Shown here one piece after another: positions 7,789 to 14,376 of a DNA stretch of 64,000 bases. Numbering within the stretch: position 1 is the stretch's first letter; every line of letters begins with the position of its first letter. The DNA comes from JANXAZ01 sp964504655 (GTDB lineage: Bacteria > Pseudomonadota > Alphaproteobacteria > Geminicoccales > Geminicoccaceae), in NCBI GenBank assembly GCA_964504655.1, contig CAZDFD010000001.1:1-64000 (forward strand). Reading direction: 5' to 3'. The notes beneath the pieces were generated by a model, which made no database searches, was not told where the DNA came from, and saw nothing but the letters and a program-made list of their open reading frames with translations. The position numbers were made by a program, and so were the translations under genes.

Positions 7789-8748
7789 TTGCGATTCCTG
7801 GAACGCGGCTTCGTCGATCGCCTCGCGCCCTGGCGGGACGCGCACGCCGCTACCATCGCCGAGAGCCCCGAGGGGCTCGTCGCCGCCTGGTTCGCGGGCT
7901 CCAAGGAAGGAAGGCCGGACGTCGCGATCTGGTTCGCGCGGCAGGAGCGCGGCCGCTGGGGCGAGCCGGTTCGCCTCCTCAAGGGCCAGGACGGCAGGGA
8001 TGCGCCACAGCCCTGCTGGAACCCGGTCCTCCACCAGCTGCGCGGCGGGCCGCTCCTCCTGTTCTACAAGGTGGGACCGCGGCCGCGGCGCTGGTGGGGC
8101 ATGCTGACGAGCTCGGAGGACGGCGGGCGGAGCTGGAGCCGGCCACGGCGCCTGCCGGACGGGATCTTCGGGCCGGTCAAGAACGCCCCGCTCGAGCTGC
8201 CGTCGGGCGCGCTTTTGTGCGGCTCCTCCTCCGAGCTCTTCGGCTGGCGCTGCCAGATCGAGCGGACCGACGACGGCGGGTGGAGCTGGCGACGGGTGGC
8301 GATCTTGAACCACCCCTTCACGAACCTGCCGGGGGGCTTCAAAGCCAACCAGGCCACACTCGTCGACCATGGCGGCGGGCGGATCCGGGCGCTCTGTCGG
8401 ACCAAGCAGGGCTTCATCGCCGAGAGCTGGTCGGAGGATGCCGGCGAGCACTGGTCGCCGATGCGGGCGACCGACCTCCCGCACCCCAACGCCGCCTTCG
8501 ACGCGCGCCGTCTCGCCTGCGGCCTGTTCCTCCTGGTCCACCATCCGAGCGCGCAGGGTCGCGACCGGCTCGTCGCGAGCCTCTCCGAGGACGGACGGAC
8601 CTGGCGCACCGTGCTCGAACTCGAGAGCGAGCCGGGCCAGGAATTCTCCTATCCCTCGCTGCACGAGGACCACGCCGGCCTCGTCCATCTCGTCTATTCC
8701 TGGAAGCGGCGGCGGATCGCCCATCTCGTGCTGGAGCCCTTGGGATGA
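7789..8748 (+). CDS. Sialidase-like (BNR/Asp-box) beta-propeller protein
   Basis: A 319-residue protein of the BNR_2/exo-sialidase-like superfamily. Four Asp-box-type motifs (SxDxGxxW) are seen: SSEDGGRSWS, TDDGGWSWR, SEDAGEHWS and SEDGRTWR. These indicate a six-bladed propeller. There is no signal peptide, so it is probably cytoplasmic. The family contains true sialidases but also many enzymes and proteins of unknown substrate; sialic-acid cleavage is not established. TTG 7789 is the only start that leaves the whole propeller without running into the upstream gene. It is followed by an ATGA-overlapping membrane-protein gene, so translation of the two is probably coupled. Confidence 0.75.
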   Translation: MRFLERGFVDRLAPWRDAHAATIAESPEGLVAAWFAGSKEGRPDVAIWFARQERGRWGEPVRLLKGQDGRDAPQPCWNPVLHQLRGGPLLLFYKVGPRPRRWWGMLTSSEDGGRSWSRPRRLPDGIFGPVKNAPLELPSGALLCGSSSELFGWRCQIERTDDGGWSWRRVAILNHPFTNLPGGFKANQATLVDHGGGRIRALCRTKQGFIAESWSEDAGEHWSPMRATDLPHPNAAFDARRLACGLFLLVHHPSAQGRDRLVASLSEDGRTWRTVLELESEPGQEFSYPSLHEDHAGLVHLVYSWKRRRIAHLVLEPLG

Positions 8749-9326
8749 GCGGGAGCGCAGGGCTGGAGCTGCGTCACGGCCGGGTCCCGCACGCCGCCAA
8801 CCTCGCGCTCTGCGTAGGCCTCCTCCTGCTCTTCGCCTGGCACGCTGCGACCGGCGTCGAGGGCGCGGCCGCGCTCCTGTTGCCCGCGGCGATCCTGTTC
8901 GGCGGCTTCGGGCTGCGGAGCGGCCTGCTCGTCCTCGACCGGCACCCCGTCGCGATCCTCGACCGCGAGGGCATCCGGATCCCCGAGCTCCTGGCCCGGC
9001 CCCTCCCCTGGCGCGCGGTCGAGGCGGTCGAGGAACGGCGGTTCGGGCGCAGCCGGCTCTTCCTCTACGTGGCGGACACGCGGCCTTGGCTGCGGCCGGA
9101 GCGGCGGGGTGGCTTCGGCCCCGAGGCGCTCGGCAGCCTGCTGCCGGGCTTCGCCCGGCCGCGGATCACCTTGGCGACCCATTGGCTCGACCACTCGCAC
9201 GCCGCGATTCGCGCCGCGGTGGCGGAATTCTGGGGGGCGGCCCGGGCGGCCGAGGTGGAGCCACCCGCGGGGTCGGCCGAACAAAGAGCAGCTCCCCGGT
9301 ACGACGGCTTCGAGGCCCGGCCGTGA
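8745..9326 (+). CDS. Two-TM membrane protein with PH-like domain (STM3941-like)
   Basis: A 193-residue protein with two adjacent membrane helices near residues 17-35 and 38-58. A C-terminal domain opens with RHPVAILDREGIRIPELLARPLPWRAVEAVEERRF. The pattern of two TMs followed by 'DxxGI......PW..I..V' is that of STM3941/YcxB-like bacterial PH-domain membrane proteins. Function unknown; such domains are thought to be scaffolds at the membrane. The start overlaps the sialidase-like gene (ATGA) and the stop overlaps the AtuA gene (GTGA), so it is embedded in one translationally coupled string. Family assignment is by pattern recall and moderately sure. Confidence 0.6.
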   Translation: MSGSAGLELRHGRVPHAANLALCVGLLLLFAWHAATGVEGAAALLLPAAILFGGFGLRSGLLVLDRHPVAILDREGIRIPELLARPLPWRAVEAVEERRFGRSRLFLYVADTRPWLRPERRGGFGPEALGSLLPGFARPRITLATHWLDHSHAAIRAAVAEFWGAARAAEVEPPAGSAEQRAAPRYDGFEARP

Positions 9327-10666
9327 CGGAGCGATCGCCCGAAAAGCTCGTGATCGGCTGCGGCGCCGGGTTCGCCGCCGACCGGCTCGATGCCGCGGTC
9401 GAGCTCGTCGAGCGGGTGGAGCTCGACTGGCTCGTGCTCGAGTGCCTGGGCGAACGCACGCTCGCCTTCGCCCATCGCGACCGCCGGGCCGATCCGGCGA
9501 AGGGCTACAACCCGCTCCTCGAGCGGCGGATGCGCGCCCTGTTGCCGCTCTGCCGCCGACGCGGGACGCGGCTCCTTTCGAACATGGGTGCGGCCAACCC
9601 GCGGGCCGCCGGCGAGGCGACCGTGCGGGTCGCGCGCGAGCTCGGCTTGGCCGGGCTCGAGGTGGCGATCCTCCTGGGCGACGAGGTGACCGCGGCCCTC
9701 GACCCCGCGACCCCGTTGTGGGAGGGCGGGCGGCTCGCCGACCGCCCGGGTCTGGTCGGCGCCAATGCTTACCTCGGCGTCGAGCAGCTCCTGCCGGCGC
9801 TCGCAACCGACGCCGCGGTGATCCTCACCGGCCGGGTCGCCGACCCTTCGCTCTTCTTGGGACCCATGGTCGCGCGGTTCGGCTGGCAGCTCGACGACTG
9901 GCCGAAGCTCGCAGCGGGCACGGTCGTGGGCCATCTGCTCGAATGCGGGATGCAGGTCTCGGGCGGCTATTTCGCCGATCCGGGCAAGAAGGACGTGCCG
10001 AAGCTCGCCCGCTGCGGCTTCCCCTTCGCCGAGGTCGGAGCCGACGGAACCGCGGTGATCGGCAAGACACCGGGGTCGGGCGGCCGGGTCGATCGGATGA
10101 CCGTCGCGGAGCAGCTGTTCTACGAGGTCCACGACCCGACCGCCTACCTGACCCCGGACGTCACGGCGGACTTTTCGACCGTACGCATCGAGGAGGTGGG
10201 GCCCGACCGCGTGCGCGTTTCGGGCGCGCGCGGCCGGCCGCGGCCTTCGACCCTCAAGGTCACGGTCGGCTTCGACGGCGGCTTCCTCGCCGAGGCGGGC
10301 GTCTCCTACGCCGGACCGAACGCCGCGGCGCGGGCCCGCCTCGCCCGCTCGGTGCTGGAGGAGCGGATGCGCGCCGTACACGGCTTCTCGGGCCCCTTGC
10401 GGATCGACCTCGTCGGCCTGCGCTCCCTGCACGCCACGGCCCTTCCCGAACCGCCCGAGAGCGAGGACGTGCGGCTGCACGCGGCCTTGCGCGCCGGCGA
10501 CCGGGCCACGGCCGAGCTGCTGCTGTGGGAAGTCGAAGCGCTCTTGACCTGCGGGCCGGCCGGCGGCGGGGGTTATCGCGGCACGATCGTGCCGCAGGTC
10601 ACGACCGCCTCGGCGAGCCTGCCGCGGGAGCGGATGAGCGCACGGGTCGAGGTGCTCCAGGCATGA
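9323..10666 (+). CDS. AtuA-family (DUF1446) acyclic terpene utilisation protein
   Basis: A 447-residue member of the AtuA/DUF1446 family. It has the typical N-terminal VIGCGAGFAADRLDAA, LLSNMGAANPRAA, the metal- or ligand-rich VILTGRVADPSLFLGPMVARFGW, and ECGMQVSGGYFADPGKKDVP. AtuA is needed for citronellol/geraniol catabolism in Pseudomonas, but its chemistry is unknown and many homologues lie outside terpene pathways. GTG 9323 overlaps the previous stop (GTGA). In Pseudomonas the protein carries an extra C-terminal domain; here that domain is a separate gene directly downstream (ATGA overlap). No geranyl-CoA carboxylase (AtuC/AtuF) genes are nearby, so a terpene role is doubtful. Confidence 0.88.
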   Translation: MTERSPEKLVIGCGAGFAADRLDAAVELVERVELDWLVLECLGERTLAFAHRDRRADPAKGYNPLLERRMRALLPLCRRRGTRLLSNMGAANPRAAGEATVRVARELGLAGLEVAILLGDEVTAALDPATPLWEGGRLADRPGLVGANAYLGVEQLLPALATDAAVILTGRVADPSLFLGPMVARFGWQLDDWPKLAAGTVVGHLLECGMQVSGGYFADPGKKDVPKLARCGFPFAEVGADGTAVIGKTPGSGGRVDRMTVAEQLFYEVHDPTAYLTPDVTADFSTVRIEEVGPDRVRVSGARGRPRPSTLKVTVGFDGGFLAEAGVSYAGPNAAARARLARSVLEERMRAVHGFSGPLRIDLVGLRSLHATALPEPPESEDVRLHAALRAGDRATAELLLWEVEALLTCGPAGGGGYRGTIVPQVTTASASLPRERMSARVEVLQA

Positions 10667-11019
10667 GCCGGCGCGTCCGCCTCCACGCGATCGCCCACGC
10701 CCGCGCCGGCGACAAGGGCGACACCTCCAACGTGTGCTTGTTCGTCTACGATCCCCGGCACTACCCCGCGCTCGTCCGCGCGGTCTCCCCGGAGCGGCTG
10801 CGGGCGGCGTTCCCGGAACTCCTGCGCGGACCGATCCGACGCTTCGAGTTGCCGCACCTCCACGGGGTGAACCTCGTGATGGAGAACGCCCTCGAGGGCG
10901 GGGTCAACGCCAGCCTCAACCTCGACGGCCACGGCAAGAGCTGGAGCTTTCTTCTCCTGTCGCTCGAAGCCGAACTCGAGGGAGACGAGGCTCAGCCGCC
11001 CGCGGGCCAGCCGGCATAA
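10663..11019 (+). CDS. AtuA C-terminal-domain protein (AtuA-related)
   Basis: A 118-residue stand-alone version of the small domain found at the C-terminus of long AtuA proteins. The hallmark sequence is AHARAGDKGDTSNVCLF, followed by the PHLHGVNLVMENALEGGVNASLNLDGHGK block. It probably forms a complex with the product of the preceding gene; translational coupling (ATGA) supports that. Function unknown. Its last 28 bases overlap the 3' end of the convergent methyltransferase gene on the other strand. Confidence 0.85.
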   Translation: MSRRVRLHAIAHARAGDKGDTSNVCLFVYDPRHYPALVRAVSPERLRAAFPELLRGPIRRFELPHLHGVNLVMENALEGGVNASLNLDGHGKSWSFLLLSLEAELEGDEAQPPAGQPA

Positions 11020-12323
11020 AGGTCGTCGCGGGTCCAGGGCAGGACCGAGGCGCCGCGCCGGGTCGCCACGACCTGGAAGAGGCGGAGCGGCCCCTGCGCG
11101 AAGCCGACGCTCACACCGGCCAGATAGGCACGCCACATCCGCGTGCGCTCGACGCCGACCAGACGCTCGGCCTCCGTTCGTGCGGCCTCGAGGCACTGGT
11201 ACCAGAGCCGGCAAGTGCGGGCGTAGTGCCGGCGCAGGCCCTCGACGTCGTGGATCTCGAAGCCAGCGTCTTCCATGACCTCGAGCGTGTGGCCGATATG
11301 GTCGAGGTCCGAGCCCGGGAAGATGTAGCGGAGGATGATCCGGCGGCTGGCACTCGGCCGGCGGAAACGGCGCGGGTCGGCCTTGGCGCGGCGGGTGATG
11401 CCGTGGTTGAGGAAGACGCCGTCCTCGGCCAACAGATCGCGGATCTTGCGGAAATAGGCGGGATGGCGGTCGATGCCCACATGCTCGTACATGCCGATGC
11501 TGGCGATCCGGTCCCAGGTGCCGGAAAGCTCGCGATAGGCGCGCAGCTCGATCGTCACCCGGCCGGCGAGCCCGGCCTCGGCCACCCGTGCGCGGGCGAG
11601 CTCGGCCTGGGCAGCGGAGAGTGTCACACCGTGACCGACGATGCCGTGATGGCGGGCGGCGTGGATCAGGAGTGCTCCCCAGCCGCAGCCGATGTCGAGG
11701 AGCCGGAGCTCGGGGCGCAGGCGGAGCTTGCGGCAGACGAGCTCGAGCTTGTCGCGCTGGGCGGTGGCGAGATCGCCCTCCGGGTCACGGAAATAGGCGC
11801 AGGAATAGACCATCGCCGGGTCGAGGAAGAGCGCGTAGAAATCGTTGCCGACGTCGTAATGGAAGCGGATCAGCGTCTCGTCCGCCGCCCGACCGCTGCG
11901 CGCCGGACGTTCGCCTTCGGTGAGCGCATGGCCTACCGGCGGGATGCGCGTGCGCGCTCGCCAGAGAGGCACGAGCGCGCCCCAGGGGAAGCCCGCGAGC
12001 AGCGATCGCCATCGCGGCCGGCGGGCGCGCTTGCGCGTCGAGATGGCCTCGAACAAGCGCAGGAGGTCGCCCTCGACCGGCTCGAGCCCACCCGCCACGT
12101 AGGGACGGAAGAGCGTGTCGAGGCCGGGGCGGGCGAGGATCGCGCCCAAGACGCCGGGTCCGGTGATCGCGACCGTGCCGGCCGGCGGGCCGTCCTGCGG
12201 CTCGACCCGGCTGCCGTCCCAGAGCCTTACCGCGACGGGCAGGCCGGATGCCGCGAGCAGATGGGCGACGAGCCGGCGGGCCGCCTCGGCCAAGCCCGGG
12301 TCGGCCTGCTGACCCCCGGTCAC
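10992..12323 (-). CDS. Cyclopropane-fatty-acyl-phospholipid synthase family methyltransferase
   Basis: A 443-residue SAM-dependent methyltransferase of the CFA synthase/mycolic-acid methyltransferase family, acting on membrane phospholipid acyl chains. An N-terminal alpha/beta domain (to about residue 120) precedes the catalytic domain. That domain has FHYDVGNDFYALFLDP, motif I LLDIGCGWGALLIHAA, GVTLSAAQAELARARV, SIGMYEHVGIDRHPAYF and the C-terminal RLWYQCLEAARTEAERL. Start is GTG 12323, overlapping the deacetylase stop (GTGA). It probably makes cyclopropane or methyl-branched lipids for stress adaptation. Exact product cannot be told from sequence; some family members instead methylate other alkenes. 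Confidence 0.88.
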   Translation of the reverse strand: MTGGQQADPGLAEAARRLVAHLLAASGLPVAVRLWDGSRVEPQDGPPAGTVAITGPGVLGAILARPGLDTLFRPYVAGGLEPVEGDLLRLFEAISTRKRARRPRWRSLLAGFPWGALVPLWRARTRIPPVGHALTEGERPARSGRAADETLIRFHYDVGNDFYALFLDPAMVYSCAYFRDPEGDLATAQRDKLELVCRKLRLRPELRLLDIGCGWGALLIHAARHHGIVGHGVTLSAAQAELARARVAEAGLAGRVTIELRAYRELSGTWDRIASIGMYEHVGIDRHPAYFRKIRDLLAEDGVFLNHGITRRAKADPRRFRRPSASRRIILRYIFPGSDLDHIGHTLEVMEDAGFEIHDVEGLRRHYARTCRLWYQCLEAARTEAERLVGVERTRMWRAYLAGVSVGFAQGPLRLFQVVATRRGASVLPWTRDDLYAGWPAGG

Positions 12324-13186
12324 ACCGTCGCGCCGGCGCGCAACCGCGCACGCAGCGCGCGCATGCCGGAAAGCTCGACGCCCTGCTCGCGGACGAAGCC
12401 GGCGAACGCGGGATCGCCCAGGATGCGGTACTCGTCGGTCCGCCAGTGCGCCCGATCGGGCACGATCGTCTCGATGTCGCCCGGCGCGTTGGCGTGCAGC
12501 GAGAGGAAGGTGACGCCGGGACGCAGCTCGGCGATCAGCCGGCGGTAGGTCGCATCGGCCTCCGGCGAGGGGACGCCCGGGGTCATGAGGAAGCGGTCGA
12601 CGAACTGGGCACCTTCGGCCTCGAGCGTCTCGAGCCAGGGGCGATAGTCCTCGGGACGCACCGCGCCGAGCTTCAAGACGTCGAGGTAGCTCGCGATCTC
12701 GCGTGGCAGGAGCACGGGCAGCCGATAGGTGCTCCCGAGGCGGAGATAGATCTCGACGAGCTCGGGGACGGCCGCTGCTCCCATGTGCGTGTCGAGATGC
12801 GTCACGTCGATCCCGGCCGAAAGCGCCGCCTCGATCTGCGCGCGCATTTCCTCTTCGGCGGCCACGGGATCGACGTGGCGGCGCAGGAGCACGCAGTTGC
12901 GCCACAGGTAACCATCGTCGTCGACGAGCCCGCCCTTGCGCGAGTTGCCGGTCAAAGGCCGCCAGCGATAGCCCTGCCACTCGCTCGTGAGCGTGAGGTG
13001 CACGCCGAGGTCGAGGTCGCGGCGGGTGCGGAACGCCTGCGCGATCTCCGGGAACCAGGGGCAGGGCACCATGACCGAGCCGCAGGTGAGCGCCCCTGCC
13101 TTGGAGAGCTCGAGCATCGCCCGGTTGGCACCGTGGCACATGCCGACATCGTCGAGATGCGGGATCAGGATGCGGCGTTCGCTCAT
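12320..13186 (-). CDS. ChbG/YdjC (HpnK-like) carbohydrate deacetylase
   Basis: A 288-residue YdjC/ChbG-superfamily protein, a TIM-barrel metal-dependent deacetylase fold acting on N-acetylated sugars or sugar-lipids. The first metal motif is HLDDVGMCHGAN, with the Asp pair after the first strand; further ligands are seen in LGVHLTLTSEW and THLDTHMGAAAVPEL. Start ATG 13186 (MSERRILIPHLDD) is preferred to an ATG eight codons upstream because it abuts the first beta strand. The gene is coupled to the downstream CFA-type methyltransferase, hinting that the pair works on lipid-linked or envelope sugars and lipids, but the substrate is unknown. Confidence 0.8.
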   Translation of the reverse strand: MSERRILIPHLDDVGMCHGANRAMLELSKAGALTCGSVMVPCPWFPEIAQAFRTRRDLDLGVHLTLTSEWQGYRWRPLTGNSRKGGLVDDDGYLWRNCVLLRRHVDPVAAEEEMRAQIEAALSAGIDVTHLDTHMGAAAVPELVEIYLRLGSTYRLPVLLPREIASYLDVLKLGAVRPEDYRPWLETLEAEGAQFVDRFLMTPGVPSPEADATYRRLIAELRPGVTFLSLHANAPGDIETIVPDRAHWRTDEYRILGDPAFAGFVREQGVELSGMRALRARLRAGATV

Positions 13187-13247
13187 GCGGCAGGTCCGAA
13201 GGCCGGGCACGCGGAAGGGTGCCCGGCCGGGCCGGGCCTGTCGAGGC

Positions 13248-14372
13248 TCAGACGACCGCGGCGATCGTCCGGCGGAAACGCAGGAGGGCGAAGCTCGCGA
13301 AGGCGGTGCCGATCGCGGCCATGGCGAGGAGCCGCGGCCAGAGAATGTCGAGCCCCGCCCCGCGGAACAGCACGCCTTGGGCGAAGGCCACGACGTGGGT
13401 GGTGGGCGAGAGTTGCATCGAGAGCTGCAGCCAGCGCGGCATGCTCTCCAAGGGCGTGAAGCCGCCCGAGAGCAGGTTCAAGATCACGAAGACGGGGATC
13501 GAAAGGAGGCCGAAGCGGGGCATGGTCGTGGCCACGGTCGAGAGCATGACCCCGAGAGCCGTCACCGCAAGGAGGTAGATCCCGGCACCGAACGCGAACA
13601 GGAGAAGGGAGCCGGCGATCGGCACACCGAGTACGCCGCGCACCACGGCCTGCAACGAGAGAAGGGCGGCCACGAGCACGAGGAGGCCGTTGGCCCAGAG
13701 CTTGGCCGCCACGACCTCGAACGGCCCGAGCGGGAGCGTGAGGAGATGTTCGAGCGTGCCGTGCTCGCGCTCGCGGATGACGGCCGCCCCGGCGAGCACG
13801 ATCGCGAGGATCGTCAGGTTGTTGACGAGCTGGGTCACGGCCAGGAAGCGGCCGGCCTCGAGGTTCGGGTTGAAGCGGGCGCGGACCTCGAGGCGGATCG
13901 GCACGGCCCCGGAGGCGGCCTCGCGGCCGAGGAAGCGTGCAACTTCACGCTCGAGGATGGCCCGCGCATAGGCGGCCCCGTTGCCGGCGAGCGTCATCGC
14001 CGTGGCATCGACCAGAAGGGCGAGCTCGGGCCCACGCTCGCCCAAGAGATCGGCCTCGAAGCCGGCGGGGATCAGCAGGACGAAGGTCGCCTGGCCGCGC
14101 TCGAGGACCCGCTCGACCTCCTCGAGGCCGATCGCCCGAGCGGGCTTGAACCAGGGCGGCAGGAACGCCTGGGCGAGCCGGACCGAGAGGGCCGAGCCGT
14201 CGAGGTCGACCACGGCGATCGCGGCGTCGCGGACCTCGGTGCGCACGCCGCGCGCGACCGTGACGATCGCGATCGTGAAGGTGTAGGCGACCAGGCCCAA
14301 CAACACCGGATCGCGCAGCACCGCCCAGAGCTCCTTGAGGCCGAGCCGGAAGACGATCCGCAGGCGCGCCAC
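13248..14372 (-). CDS. ABC-2 type transporter permease (YhhJ-like)
   Basis: A 374-residue ABC-2 permease. It has one membrane helix near residues 20-40, a large periplasmic loop (DLDGSALSVRLAQAF..., typical of the YhhJ/YhiN group), and five or six helices after residue 170. Those helices contain EREHGTLEHLLTLPLGPFEVV, the conserved ABC-2 coupling segment. It would pair with the ATPase-permease encoded just upstream (gap 4 bp) and the HlyD-type adaptor in front of that, as in the yhiI-rbbA-yhhJ cluster of Escherichia coli. Probably part of an exporter of unknown substrate. Confidence 0.85.
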   Translation of the reverse strand: MARLRIVFRLGLKELWAVLRDPVLLGLVAYTFTIAIVTVARGVRTEVRDAAIAVVDLDGSALSVRLAQAFLPPWFKPARAIGLEEVERVLERGQATFVLLIPAGFEADLLGERGPELALLVDATAMTLAGNGAAYARAILEREVARFLGREAASGAVPIRLEVRARFNPNLEAGRFLAVTQLVNNLTILAIVLAGAAVIREREHGTLEHLLTLPLGPFEVVAAKLWANGLLVLVAALLSLQAVVRGVLGVPIAGSLLLFAFGAGIYLLAVTALGVMLSTVATTMPRFGLLSIPVFVILNLLSGGFTPLESMPRWLQLSMQLSPTTHVVAFAQGVLFRGAGLDILWPRLLAMAAIGTAFASFALLRFRRTIAAVV

Positions 14373-14376
14373 CGCC

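Noticed and set aside
5939..8107. Long plus-strand frames across dctPQ and the sialidase-like gene
   Set aside because: Opposite or shifted frames of well-supported genes, no motif or signal, composition of GC-rich shadow frames.
7789..8748. Secreted sialidase/virulence factor
   Set aside because: No signal peptide and no carbohydrate-uptake genes for sialic acid next to it; only the propeller fold is supported.
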